From assembly GCF_002752655.1 (NCBI RefSeq), contig NZ_CP023737.1, positions 2,938,001 through 3,002,000 on the forward strand: 64,000 nucleotides of DNA, given 5' to 3'. Shown here piece by piece: positions 17,147 through 25,076 of this stretch. Both the position numbers and the translations under genes were made by a program. Source of the stretch: Methylosinus trichosporium OB3b (GTDB taxonomy: Bacteria > Pseudomonadota > Alphaproteobacteria > Rhizobiales > Beijerinckiaceae). A model generated the notes under the pieces. The model did not search any database. It was not told where the DNA came from and was given only the letters and a program-made list of their open reading frames with translations. How positions within the stretch are numbered: position 1 is the first letter of the stretch; every line of letters begins with the position of its first letter.

Positions 17147-17171
17147 GCGAAAATCCCGCGGGGATTTTCGC
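17147..17171 (+). terminator. Perfect 11-bp hairpin, probable terminator of the 57-residue gene
   Basis: GCGAAAATCCC (17147-17157) and GGGATTTTCGC (17161-17171) pair perfectly around a GCG loop, 21 bases after the preceding stop. The T-run (ATTTTT) is displaced about 20 bases downstream, so a bidirectional or weak terminator is likely. Confidence 0.5.
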
Positions 17172-17267
17172 TCGCCCTGTCTCATTTTTCCGGCTAGACT
17201 CGCCGCTGCGCCGTGGTGGTGGTGGAAGGCGCGCTCGTCAGACCTTTGTCTCACGGAGACCACCGCC

Positions 17268-17708
17268 ATGATCATCTTCGGACCTCTGCTCGTCATCACT
17301 GGCATCGGCTTTTTCTGCTGGCTGCTGTTCACGCTCGCCGTGTTCGCGCTCCCCTTTTACGCCGGCCTGACCGTCGGCAGCTGGGCTTTTCACACGGGCG
17401 CCGGCTGGCTCGGCGGCGCAATCGTTGGCGTCATCGCCGCTGGCGTGACATTCGGCGTCGGGCAACTGGCCCTCGCTTTCGTTCCCTGGACCTGGCTCCG
17501 GCTCGCCATCGTAATCGTCTATGCTGCGCCGGCGACGGTCGCCGGCTATTACGCCACGCACGGAATTGCCCAGATGGCTATGCCGTCTGCGACATGGCAG
17601 ATGATTTTCTCGCTCGTCGGCGCAGCCGCAGTCGGCATCACCGCTTTTATCCGCATCACTGGAGCCACCCCGCCGGGACGGGAAGAAACGCGTCTCGCGC
17701 GGGCCTGA
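17268..17708 (+). CDS. Small multi-pass inner-membrane protein
   Basis: The protein has 146 residues and four predicted membrane segments: IIFGPLLVITGIGFFCWLLF and the following VFALPFYAGL, then WLGGAIVGVIAAGVTFG, WLRLAIVIVYAAPATVAG and MIFSLVGAAAVGITAFI. I chose ATG 17268 with ACGGAG upstream; the frame is open further 5' to 17031 but that extension would precede a hairpin and lacks a signal. Proteins like this occur near DUF736 genes on alphaproteobacterial ICEs, but no function is known. Confidence 0.65.
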   Translation: MIIFGPLLVITGIGFFCWLLFTLAVFALPFYAGLTVGSWAFHTGAGWLGGAIVGVIAAGVTFGVGQLALAFVPWTWLRLAIVIVYAAPATVAGYYATHGIAQMAMPSATWQMIFSLVGAAAVGITAFIRITGATPPGREETRLARA

Positions 17709-18295
17709 CGCCGTTGCAGCTGCTCCTATGGGAGCATGTCGATCTGCATCTCTCCGAGTTCAGCGTCGTGACACGGCGGTAATGATGGCGGCAAGTTCGA
17801 ATCGTCGTGGCGAGGCGGCCGAATTTGTGATGCTCATCGGAGCTATCCTTTGCAAGAGCGACCTCATTGCCGTCCGACAATCAGCGGGGCGGGAGGCATT
17901 TCGATATGCGGGTCGAACGCGCCGACGAAACTTTGTAGCCGGACAGAGGATTGTCATCATCATCGGCACTCGTCGCCGGATCCTTGCGGTCGTACGCCGT
18001 CGCTGAACTCTCCCGATACCCGTCAGGCCGAGCGCTCCATAGCGGCCTCTTTGATGGGCGGATCTGGCCGAAGGCCGGCTGCGCCTCGATCGCCTATGCG
18101 GCAATGGCGCCGATCGACTTTCTTCCCCTGACCGGCTGCGCCGTCATTCCTCGCGAAACAACAAAGTCGCTCTCGCGCCATCCTCCGCTGACGCTGCGGT
18201 CGCGAGCGATGCCGCGCCGATCGCCTCCGGCCCTTCGATCCCCATCGAGGCCGCAATGGCGCGGGCTCGGAACTTCAGATCGAGGAGAATTTAAA
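17709..18295. other. 587-base region without a supportable gene
   Basis: All frames here are short or arginine-rich. The part from about 18110 to 18250 is rich in alternating CCTCCGCTGACGCTGCGG-like segments and could be a long 5' leader of the DUF736 gene, but I see no defined structure in it. Confidence 0.4.
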
Positions 18296-18622
18296 ATGGC
18301 GACCATCGGCACCTTCAAGAAGACCGGCAACAACGAGTTCACCGGCGAAATCGTCACCCTTTCCGTCCAGGCCAAGAACGTTCGCATCATTCCCGAAACC
18401 AGCCGCTCCGGCGAGAATGCGCCCAGCCACCGCGTGTATGTCGGCAGAGTGGAGATCGGAGCCGCCTGGTCCAAGCGCTCCAATGAGGGACGCGACTATC
18501 TCGGCCTCAAGCTCGACGATCCGAGCTTCAACGCCCCGATCTTCGCGAACCTGTTCGACGACGAGGGCGGCGAAGGGTATAGCCTCATCTGGTCCCGCCC
18601 GAGCCGCCGCAACGGCGACTGA
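18296..18622 (+). CDS. DUF736 family protein (first copy)
   Basis: This 108-residue protein matches DUF736: MATIGTFKKTGNNEFTGEI, then VRIIPE, PSHRVYVGRVEIGAAWSKRS, DYLGLKLDDPSFNAPIFANL. DUF736 proteins are almost confined to alphaproteobacterial plasmids and ICEs and have no known activity. ATG 18296 has GAGGAGAA nine bases upstream. A second divergent copy sits at 26169-26504 beside traF. A strong hairpin at 18630-18656 ends the unit. Confidence 0.9.
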   Translation: MATIGTFKKTGNNEFTGEIVTLSVQAKNVRIIPETSRSGENAPSHRVYVGRVEIGAAWSKRSNEGRDYLGLKLDDPSFNAPIFANLFDDEGGEGYSLIWSRPSRRNGD

Positions 18623-18629
18623 TCGATAT

Positions 18630-18656
18630 CGCGCCCCGCCTTCCCGGCGGGGCGCG
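18630..18656 (+). terminator. Hairpin terminator after the first DUF736 gene
   Basis: CGCGCCCCGCC (18630-18640) and GGCGGGGCGCG (18646-18656) pair perfectly around TTCCC, 8 bases after the stop. Only a weak T-tail follows. Confidence 0.6.
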
Positions 18657-18845
18657 TATCGGATTGCCGAATGGCAGCTTTCGTGGTTAGAATGAGGCCT
18701 CGACTGACTGGTCATATCTCGCTGGATCAAGATTTCGTACCGCTCTTCGTGCGCTTAAGGAGCCGGTGATGACGCCACGTTTGTCAAATCTAGTTGCGTT
18801 TAGTTTTTTTGTATCTGTCTAAGCTCGCCGCAAGGAGTTTCTCAA

Positions 18846-19811
18846 GTGCGGGAATACACGCTTGGAGCAACTCTCGACAGATATGTTTGCTATGACAAAC
18901 TTGCACAGCTAAAGGCATTAGCCTCAAAAGGACCCGTGCAACCGTTGGAGGCCGGGGTGGAACACTTCTTTACTCGTGCGAGGCTGATCAGACTATCATT
19001 CCGGGATGTGTTAAGTGAAGTTCAACAGAAGATCATCGACCATTTGGTGGCCAGCCTCAGACTGTGGTATTTGGCGTGCGCAAGTTGCCCACCTCAAACG
19101 GCAGCCATCATCAGCGTTGGTGACGATTTTTGGGTAATTGGCAGTTTCGTTGCTGCGCTTGACCAAGCTGACTCGCTTGCTCCGCAGCCACCGTTTCAAA
19201 TCCCTGTCGTAGGCGCTCGGGTCGGCTCGACACTCAACGAGTTACTCCGAGTTAAGCGCCTTGCCGATACAGGACCAGGACGGCGCCGACGCGATGGCAT
19301 GCAGCTTAGCGACTATGTCCGCGTTAAAAAGAGCGACGCCGCCGTCAAAAGACTTTGTGCCGAAGAGCCGGGCGCGATCGACACTAGGTTGGCGGCCGCT
19401 TGGCAAGGCCTATGTTCCGCAAACCCTACGGCTTCGCAGTATGAGCTGGAGATCGTTAAAGACGGGGGTGAATGTCGTTCCGAAAATGTTGTCGCTTGCG
19501 GGTTGCCGAGACGAGGCATTCAACTGAATGCCGGAATGTACCGTTTTTTTGACTACCGCGATAAATCTGTAATTTTGGGCGATGGGCCTCAGGCTATCGA
19601 TCTGCTCCGCGTCACTCTTCATGAGACCGGCCATTGGATCGGATTGCGGGATAGTGACACCGGCAACAAAGAGATTATGACCGGCACCTACGCTACCGGA
19701 AACTGCTTGGGCAACGGAGACGTGGATGCACTTGCAGGTCTCCAAATCAGCGGCGACCAGCCGGGTTCGCCAAGAGGATTGCTGTTTCCTTCCGGTCCAG
19801 GCGCGAAATAG
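18846..19811 (+). CDS. Putative zinc metalloprotease (metzincin-like, HExxHxxGxxD)
   Basis: The protein has 321 residues. Near its end is HETGHWIGLRD (H259, E260, H263, G266, D269), the extended zinc-binding motif of metzincins with aspartate as third ligand, as in snapalysin-type enzymes. A methionine follows at about residue 278 (EIMTGTY), in the right place for a Met-turn. The first 240 residues are unrecognised. The start is GTG 18846 with AAGGAG 8-9 bases upstream. No signal peptide is evident, so it would act in the cytosol or be exported by another route. Codon use is clearly less G+C-rich than the flanks, and it converges with the DUF1353 gene, forming a cargo pair inserted in the ICE maintenance region. 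Confidence 0.6.
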   Translation: MREYTLGATLDRYVCYDKLAQLKALASKGPVQPLEAGVEHFFTRARLIRLSFRDVLSEVQQKIIDHLVASLRLWYLACASCPPQTAAIISVGDDFWVIGSFVAALDQADSLAPQPPFQIPVVGARVGSTLNELLRVKRLADTGPGRRRRDGMQLSDYVRVKKSDAAVKRLCAEEPGAIDTRLAAAWQGLCSANPTASQYELEIVKDGGECRSENVVACGLPRRGIQLNAGMYRFFDYRDKSVILGDGPQAIDLLRVTLHETGHWIGLRDSDTGNKEIMTGTYATGNCLGNGDVDALAGLQISGDQPGSPRGLLFPSGPGAK

Positions 19812-19850
19812 ATCACGAAGCAATGCGGTCACCTTACAAGAGCGGCAGCG

Positions 19851-20519
19851 CTAACGCTGACCGAAAACGCCCGGCCTCTTTCTCCAGGTCTCCCAACTGA
19901 TTAATCGGTCACTCGGAAATTCAACCAGCACGCGGGCCTCTCCCGCCTCTCTTGCCTTCCTATTATGCTCCCACGGAGAGGCTCCGAACGTCCTAACAGC
20001 TGCGTAGAAACTAACCGCGCTAACGGGGTCCACCTTCGCATCTTCCATGGCAGCCTTTAAGACACTGTCAGCTTCTTCGCGCGGAACTGTCTGCGTCCAA
20101 TAGAGATAGTCGTGAGCTATTGCCGCATAGGCATAGCGTCCCGTTTTTGGAAAGATGGACCAAAGGACCGCCGGAACGCTCGCCAAATCAGTAACAAAAC
20201 CCTTTGGAACCTCAACCGCAGAGAAGTTCTGCCCTTGGTTTGGAATCCATTCCAGATTGTCTTCAAGGAAGTAATAGTCCCAGTCAATGAATGGCGTGAC
20301 TTTGGGGATTTTGACAAATAAGGGCGCTTTGCCTGTTTCCTTGACCGCGCGAGCCAAATCTCTATCAATTTTTTCGTTGTGGCCGTTAATGTCAGCAATA
20401 GCGGCTCTCATGAAATCCGATTTCTTGGATTGTTGGGCAGCTGCGGGCGTGGTACGCGGAAAAGTGAAACTTGCTCCGGCAAGTAATACATCGCGCCGAC
20501 TTATCGATTTATACTGCAC
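19851..20519 (-). CDS. DUF1353 protein with a twin-arginine-type signal
   Basis: The N-terminus ISRRDVLLAGASFTFPRTTPAAAQ looks like a twin-arginine signal peptide with an A-x-A cleavage site. The mature part carries the DUF1353 pattern: the motif from PKGFVTDLASVP to LWSIFPKTGRY, then AAIAHDYLYW and REEADSVLKAAM. DUF1353 is found in phage-related and bacterial proteins and has no established activity; the HDYLYW segment suggests a catalytic or metal site. The gene is low in G+C and convergent with the metalloprotease gene 39 bases away, so the two probably arrived together. No typical ribosome site decides between near-start options; ATG 20519 is used. Confidence 0.65.
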   Translation of the reverse strand: MQYKSISRRDVLLAGASFTFPRTTPAAAQQSKKSDFMRAAIADINGHNEKIDRDLARAVKETGKAPLFVKIPKVTPFIDWDYYFLEDNLEWIPNQGQNFSAVEVPKGFVTDLASVPAVLWSIFPKTGRYAYAAIAHDYLYWTQTVPREEADSVLKAAMEDAKVDPVSAVSFYAAVRTFGASPWEHNRKAREAGEARVLVEFPSDRLISWETWRKRPGVFGQR

Positions 20520-20854
20520 AGCGATCTCCTAAGCTTCATGTACGAGCATCGAATAATGAGCATTCGATATGATACGTGAAGGACCCGGGCAGGGGCAAGC
20601 GGATTGCCCTAAAATGTCGAGAGCATGATATTTCCATTCGATCCGAACTTTCCGTTTTGGGTCTTGCCGCGTGCGGTTGAACTCGGGCGAAACCCTCGGC
20701 TTCACAGATGTCGGCGAAATAAGCCCGCTCAAGAGAGCAAAGTAGCTCCAGAGCAGGAAGACGATAGGTGTTCAGTCTGTCCGTCGAGAATGGCCGCTCC
20801 TGCGCCAAATAGCCGTTGCGCTAGTTCCGGCCGGCCTTCGGTCGTCTGCCGAAC
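20520..20854. other. 335-base gap between cargo and the XRE regulator
   Basis: A 90-residue minus frame (20536-20808) exists but resembles no family and has no ribosome site. I treat the gap as non-coding or decayed. Confidence 0.35.
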
Positions 20855-21082
20855 TCAGCCGCGAGCTTTCGGCTTGCTGCGCTTGAGAAGTTCGGCGGGC
20901 TCCACGCCAAATGCATCAGCGATCCGACCTATGACCTTCACCCTCGCCGACACATTGGCGCGCTCGATCGCACCGACATAGCGCGAACTCAGCTGCGCCT
21001 TCTCGGCGAGCGCTTCCTGCGTCCATTTCCTGGCGTTGCGTAGGCGACGCACATTTGTCGCTATGACCTCCTCGATTTCCAT
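20855..21082 (-). CDS. XRE-family HTH regulator
   Basis: The protein has 75 residues, nearly all of it a Cro/CI-type HTH: NVRRLRNARKWTQEALAEKAQLSSRYVGAIERA, then a second part GRIADAFGVEPAELL and a basic tail KRSKPKARG. It is probably a repressor of ICE genes and of itself. Its start codon lies inside a 12-bp perfect inverted repeat (21071-21100), and direct repeats lie just upstream (21105-21132). Confidence 0.8.
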   Translation of the reverse strand: MEIEEVIATNVRRLRNARKWTQEALAEKAQLSSRYVGAIERANVSARVKVIGRIADAFGVEPAELLKRSKPKARG

Positions 21083-21100
21083 GGTGGCATGGAAATCGAG
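21071..21100 (-). promoter_or_regulatory. Perfect 12-bp inverted repeat over the start codon of the XRE gene
   Basis: CTCGATTTCCAT (21071-21082) and ATGGAAATCGAG (21089-21100) are exact reverse complements around GGTGGC. In the minus-strand mRNA the start ATG (21080-21082) is part of the 3' arm, so it would be sequestered; at DNA level it is also a possible repressor site. Confidence 0.55.
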
Positions 21101-21104
21101 TCAA

Positions 21105-21132
21105 GAACGTTCATTCCAGGAACGAACATTCC
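21105..21132. promoter_or_regulatory. Tandem operator-like repeats upstream of the XRE gene
   Basis: GAACGTTCATTCC (21105-21117) and GAACGAACATTCC (21120-21132) are direct repeats 15 bases apart with two mismatches. TTCATTCC-A-GGAACGAA between them is also a near-perfect inverted repeat. Position between the regulator and the divergent DUF2285 gene suggests operators for autoregulation. Confidence 0.45.
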
Positions 21133-21309
21133 TATTCGTTGGCGACAGAGCTACGCTCGACCTTTGCCGAACCTGCGAGTCAGCATTCCCAGCGAACAAC
21201 GCGATGCGCCGATTGCATCACCATTGGAATAGAACCCCAACCAATCCTGGGATATAATCCTGCGATCCCGCCATTAATTCGCCGGGATAGAGCGACAGGC
21301 AGGTCCGCA

Positions 21310-21573
21310 ATGAGCACGCCAGCCTTCGAAGATCGTCCGCCTCTCACCGAGCACGTGAACGCCTACGACGAACGTCACCTCACGACCTACCTGCGACTGC
21401 TCGACGCTGCCGACGAAGGCGCCGACTGGCGCGAGGTCATCGCGGTGATATTCGGGATCGACCCGGAGCGCGAGGCGGAACGGGCGAAGATCGTCCATGA
21501 GAGCCATTTGGCCAGGGCGAGATGGATGTCCGCAGCCGGCTATCGGCAGCTTTTGGGCGCGCGCCCGCAATAG
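21310..21573 (+). CDS. Short DUF2285-type protein
   Basis: This 87-residue protein starts MSTPAFEDRPPLTEHVNAYD. The core YLRLLDAADEGADWREV followed by IFGIDPEREAERA and ESHLARARWMSAAGYRQLL is the short DUF2285-like pattern common on alphaproteobacterial ICEs, often just before a DUF6499/DUF2285 gene as here. It is presumed DNA-binding or regulatory. The open frame extends upstream to 21139 but no ribosome site supports that; ATG 21310 is favoured. Confidence 0.7.
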   Translation: MSTPAFEDRPPLTEHVNAYDERHLTTYLRLLDAADEGADWREVIAVIFGIDPEREAERAKIVHESHLARARWMSAAGYRQLLGARPQ

Positions 21574-21711
21574 GCTCTCTTCTCGCCTGCCATAAAAAGG
21601 TCACGGGCGCTCGCGGCACGCGATGCAACGCTTTGGGCTAGTTTTGGTTCTGCCATTCCGGAATCGTCGAAGTCGCCGCTCGAGCTACGAGGCCAAGCCG
21701 AGGAGCGCTTC

Positions 21712-22495
21712 ATGCCGACGAATTTTTGGAAATCCCCCGATTCTGTCAAGCAATTGAACGATCTCGACCGTTCCGGATTCGCGCTCGAATTCCTGCGCAG
21801 AAACCCGGAATATCGCCAGGATCATCGCGAGACGCTGAGGCGGATCGAACGCGGCGCCGTCGACGAAGCGACCGCCCTTTCGAGCCTCGCGCGTCGCTGG
21901 GGGTTGCAGTTTCGCTCATGACCCGGAAACTCCGACAGGAAGGGAACCTGCGCTCTGGCTCCCTGAGATCGACCCTGGCACGCTGATCATCGCTTCGGCG
22001 CCGCCCCGCTTCGCGGCGGATGGGACCTTCGATCCGACCGCCTTCGGCAAAGTCGTCGCGGACAGGTCCGACGAGGGGGACAGGCAGGTCGTGATCGGCG
22101 ACGCCCGAGGCGAGATTCATGTCTGGATGAACGAACGCGCGCCGAGCCGTCCCGCGATCATTTTGCCGCTCGACGCGTCACTCGAAATCCGGCTCGAAGT
22201 CGCGTCGCGATTCGTTCGCCGCCTTCAGGGTGGCGCCGCAGGGCCGCTACCTCGCGCGCTACAATTGACCGCGCAGCGGCGCGCGCGTCTCATCCTATTG
22301 CTGCACACGCTGGATTTCCGGCTCGGCGGCGCGGGGCCACGCGACATCGCCGCATCCCTGATCGACGCCGAGGACGCTGCGCTTCCCGCGCTCGAGTGGA
22401 AGAGTTCGGCGACGCGCCGCAAGGCGAACCGTCTCATCCATGATTCCATCGCGCTGATGAACGGCGGCTACAAGCGGCTGCTGCGCGGCGGCTGA
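21712..22495 (+). pseudogene. DUF6499-DUF2285 regulator gene split by a one-base frameshift
   Basis: The first frame (21712-21921, 69 residues: LNDLDRSGFALEFLRRNPEY to RRWGLQFRS) is the N-terminal DUF6499 domain. It stops at TGA 21919-21921. In the next frame the sequence continues as DPETPTGREPALWLPEIDPG and runs through a DUF2285 domain (RARLILLLHTLDFRLGG, KANRLIHDSIALMNGGYKRLL) to 22495. Removing one T at about 21919 would give a continuous RSDPETPTG junction, as in intact relatives. There is no start codon for the second frame near the junction; the first ATG is at 22124, with a GTG at 22091. It is either a true frameshift mutation or a sequencing error in a real gene. Confidence 0.65.
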
Positions 22496-22667
22496 CGGCC
22501 CTTCCGCATTCTCCGTTTCCTAGGACATCCAGCGTGCGCCTCGCGGAAGGGGGGACACGGACCGACCTCAAAACTTCGTCCTCCCCCTGCGCTTCTCTTC
22601 TCCGCCAGGTTGATCTCGAAACGCCGCGACCTCCCTGCGGCGCACCTCACCGCTACGGAGGCGTCTC

Positions 22668-22952
22668 TTGCGCGACAAATCACCCGAGGCCGCCACGCGC
22701 TTCGTCCGGACGCATGAAGCCGCGCGAATGCTCAGCCTCTCCGCGCGCACGCTCGAAAAATACCGCTGTCACGGCGCCGGCCCGACGTTCCGCAAGCTCG
22801 GCGGGCGCGTCGTCTATGCGATCGAAGACCTGCAGGCCTGGGCCGATGGAGCCGCCTGCCGCTCCACGTCCGATCCGCAATATGTCGAAGCGCGCGACGC
22901 CGTCCGCGTCGACACCGGCGTGCGCATCGCCCGCCTGAACTCCCACCGCTGA
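22668..22952 (+). CDS. Excisionase/AlpA-like helix-turn-helix protein (HTH_17)
   Basis: The protein has 94 residues. RFVRTHEAARMLSLSARTLEKYR followed by GAGPTFRKLGGRVVYAIEDLQAW is the winged HTH of the MerR-like excisionase family (HTH_17). Such genes precede repA in many alphaproteobacterial ICEs and plasmids and may control excision or replication. The start is TTG 22668 with ACGGAGG upstream, the only well-placed option. It is 12 bases from the repA start, so co-transcription is likely. Confidence 0.8.
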   Translation: MRDKSPEAATRFVRTHEAARMLSLSARTLEKYRCHGAGPTFRKLGGRVVYAIEDLQAWADGAACRSTSDPQYVEARDAVRVDTGVRIARLNSHR

Positions 22953-22964
22953 GGCGACGCCGCC

Positions 22965-24131
22965 ATGTCGCGCCGCCTCCCCGTCATCTCGAGCGAGCGA
23001 AGCCGGCTCCACCCCTTCGTCATAGCGACGGGGGACGCATCCCCCCGCGATCAGCGCGATCTCATGGAGCGGCCGTTCTTCTCGCTCGCCAAGGCGAAGC
23101 GCACGACGCCGATCCTTTACGAGGCGGCCGGCGCGCGCGTGGAAGTCTTCGCCATGCCAGAGCACGGCATGGCGACCATATGGGACGCCGACGTGCTGAT
23201 CTGGGCGGCGAGCCAGATCGTCGAGGCCGAGAACCAGGGACTCACCACGTCCCGATTCCTGCGTTTCACGCCCTATCAGCTCCTCAAGGCGGTCGGACGC
23301 GCGACCGGCGCCCGCGACTACAAGCTGCTGAAGGGCGCGCTCACCCGCCTGCAATCGACCGCGATCTGCACCACCATTCGCAACGGCGAGCACTGGCGTC
23401 GAAGCCAGTTCTCCTGGATCAACGAGTGGGAGGAGTGCGTGACGCGCGACGGCCGCGTCGAAGGCATGGAATTCGTTCTCCCGGAATGGTTCTACCGCGG
23501 CGTCATCGACCGATCGCTCGTGCTCGCCATCGACCCTGCCTATTTCCGGCTGACGGGCGGCGTCGAGCGCTGGCTCTATCGCGTCGCCCGCAAGCACGCC
23601 GGCCGCCAGAAGCAGGGCTGGAACTTCGACATCCCGCATCTGCATCAAAAATCCGGCAGCCTCGCGAGGCTCAGGGATTTCGCGATCGACATCCGGCTCA
23701 TCGTGCGCCGGCAGTCGCTGCCCGGCTATCGCCTGCGGATCGAACACGAGGGTCGGCGCGAGCTGCTGCACATCCTGCCGATCGACTTATCCACAGCCCC
23801 TGTGGATAAACCTGTGGAAACACTCGGGACTTCGGGCGCGCTTGGTATCGGGATTTCGGGCGCACCCCTATCGGGACTTCGGGCGCGCGGAGGGCAGCTA
23901 ACCCTCTGGCCCGAAGAAAAAATCCCGGCTCTTAACTTAGAGTCTAACAGAGACTCTAACTTTTGTTTGCGCCCGGCCGGTGTGGAAATCACATCCGAGC
24001 GTTCGCGCGCACCGAAACATCCGTTTGAAAAGAATACGCCTGATACGACTTTCCGTAAATCCGGCTTTACGGACGATGCGACTTTCGAGGCGCCTGTTCC
24101 CTTCGACGAGAGGGAAGGAGACGCGTCATGA
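22965..24131 (+). CDS. repA: Plasmid replication initiator RepA (PF10134-type)
   Basis: The 388-residue protein has the RPA/RepA initiator core: RDLMERPFFSLAKAKR, ATIWDADVLIWAASQIVEA, RFTPYQLLKAVGR, YKLLKGALTRLQSTAI, WFYRGVIDRSLVLAIDPAYF and RWLYRVARKHAG. Such initiators serve alphaproteobacterial plasmids and give ICEs a plasmid-like replication phase. From about residue 274 the family similarity ends. That 3' part of the gene instead holds DnaA boxes, iteron-like repeats and an A+T-rich palindrome (23787-23959), which reads as an origin embedded in the coding sequence. The tail near FRKSGFTD is encoded by a palindromic element. It overlaps parA by 4 bases (ATGA). Confidence 0.85.
   Translation: MSRRLPVISSERSRLHPFVIATGDASPRDQRDLMERPFFSLAKAKRTTPILYEAAGARVEVFAMPEHGMATIWDADVLIWAASQIVEAENQGLTTSRFLRFTPYQLLKAVGRATGARDYKLLKGALTRLQSTAICTTIRNGEHWRRSQFSWINEWEECVTRDGRVEGMEFVLPEWFYRGVIDRSLVLAIDPAYFRLTGGVERWLYRVARKHAGRQKQGWNFDIPHLHQKSGSLARLRDFAIDIRLIVRRQSLPGYRLRIEHEGRRELLHILPIDLSTAPVDKPVETLGTSGALGIGISGAPLSGLRARGGQLTLWPEEKIPALNLESNRDSNFCLRPAGVEITSERSRAPKHPFEKNTPDTTFRKSGFTDDATFEAPVPFDEREGDAS
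23787..23959. other. Candidate replication origin (oriV) inside the repA 3' region
   Basis: The cluster contains two perfect DnaA boxes in inverted orientation, TTATCCACA (23787-23795) and TGTGGATAA (23801-23809), and a related TGTGGAAAC (23813-23821). Three iteron-like 18-mers with core TCGGGACTTCGGGCGC start at 23824, 23848 and 23871. A local A+T-rich stretch with AAGAAAAAAT (about 23914-23923) and a 9-bp palindrome TTAGAGTCT/AGACTCTAA (23937-23945 with 23951-23959) follow. This is the layout of iteron-type plasmid origins. Confidence 0.6.
24053..24072. repeat. Palindromic element in the 3' end of repA
   Basis: CCGTAAA (24053-24059) and TTTACGG (24066-24072) flank TCCGGC. It encodes FRKSGFTD in the RepA tail, similar to the FRKAG peptide that related palindromes encode in trbG and in the methyltransferase-helicase gene. 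Confidence 0.5.
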
Positions 24132-24766
24132 TCGTCGCGCTGCTGAACCAGAAGGGCGGCGTCGGCAAAACGACGCTCGCCCTGCATCTCGCCGGCGAAT
24201 GGTCTCGGCAAGGAAAGCGCGTCACGCTGATCGACGCCGATCCTCAGGGCTCGGCGTTGGACTGGTCACAGCAGCGAGCGCGCGAGAACCTCCCGCGGCT
24301 GTTCACCGTCGTCGGCCTGCCGCGCGACACGCTCCATCGTGAAGCGCCCGAGCTGGCGCGCGGCGTCGACCATCTCGTCATTGATGGTCCCCCGCGCGTC
24401 GCCGGCCTGATGCGCTCGGCGCTGCTCGCCGCCGATCTCGCGCTGATCCCGGTGCAGCCGTCGCCCTTCGACGGCTGGGCGTCGGCCGAGATGCTGGCCC
24501 TGCTCGGCGAGGCGCGCATCTATCGTCCGCAACTCGCCGCCCGTTTCGTCCTGAATCGCTACGCCGCGCGCACCGTCATCGCGCGCGAGACGGTCGAGAC
24601 GCTCGCCGATCACGATCCACCGGCGCTCTCCGCCACCATCGGTCAACGCATCGCCTTCGCCGACGCCGCGCAGACCGGCCGTCTCGTCTCAGAGCTCGCC
24701 GACGACACGCCGGCGGCGCGCGAAATCGTCGCGCTCGCGGCCGAGGTCGGGAGGATCGCGCCGTGA
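24128..24766 (+). CDS. parA: ParA-family partition ATPase
   Basis: The protein has 212 residues. Its deviant Walker A box KGGVGKTT is at residues 9-16, LIDADPQGSALDWS carries the Walker A' aspartate, and HLVIDGPP is Walker B. This is the short ParA/ParF/VirC1-like type without an N-terminal HTH, as used by plasmids and Tn4371-like ICEs. It would position or segregate the replicating element, presumably with the small RHH protein encoded next. Its ATG overlaps the repA stop by 4 bases. Confidence 0.92.
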   Translation: MIVALLNQKGGVGKTTLALHLAGEWSRQGKRVTLIDADPQGSALDWSQQRARENLPRLFTVVGLPRDTLHREAPELARGVDHLVIDGPPRVAGLMRSALLAADLALIPVQPSPFDGWASAEMLALLGEARIYRPQLAARFVLNRYAARTVIARETVETLADHDPPALSATIGQRIAFADAAQTGRLVSELADDTPAAREIVALAAEVGRIAP

Positions 24767-24821
24767 CGATCTTCGCGGGATATGCACGCAACGCTTCGCG
24801 GTTCGTCGACGGAGGCGCCGC

Positions 24822-25076
24822 ATGAACGAGCGCCCTGCAAAGCGCGGCTTCACGGCGCGTCCCGGCGACGCCGAGGGCTGGATCAGATCGGCCGACGCTC
24901 CCGCCCGACGCCCAAATGACGCCAGCGGATTCACCGCACGCCTGACGATCGACGTCACTCCGGCGCTCCGCGGCCGCATCAAGGTCGCCGCTTTTCGGCG
25001 CGGCGTCACCGTCGCCGACATGCTGCGCGACCTGCTCGCGCGCGAATTTCCCGACGATCCCGGAGAGACATCATGA
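24822..25076 (+). CDS. Ribbon-helix-helix protein, probable centromere-binding partner of ParA
   Basis: The protein has 84 residues. The C-terminal half, TARLTIDVTPALRGRIKVAA followed by GVTVADMLRDLLAREF, is a strand-helix-helix (MetJ/Arc) fold, and the N-terminal 35 residues are flexible and basic. This matches ParG/ParB-small-type proteins that follow parF-like parA genes. It overlaps the DUF2840 gene by 4 bases. The role in partition is inferred from order and fold. Confidence 0.75.
   Translation: MNERPAKRGFTARPGDAEGWIRSADAPARRPNDASGFTARLTIDVTPALRGRIKVAAFRRGVTVADMLRDLLAREFPDDPGETS

Noticed and set aside
17728..18006. A 92-residue plus-strand frame in the 17.7-18.3 kb gap
   Set aside because: Arginine-rich composition, no Shine-Dalgarno sequence and no recognisable domain; an overlapping minus frame is equally good.
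20536..20808. A 90-residue minus-strand frame between the DUF1353 and XRE genes
   Set aside because: No family similarity, no ribosome site and no link to neighbours; kept as non-coding.
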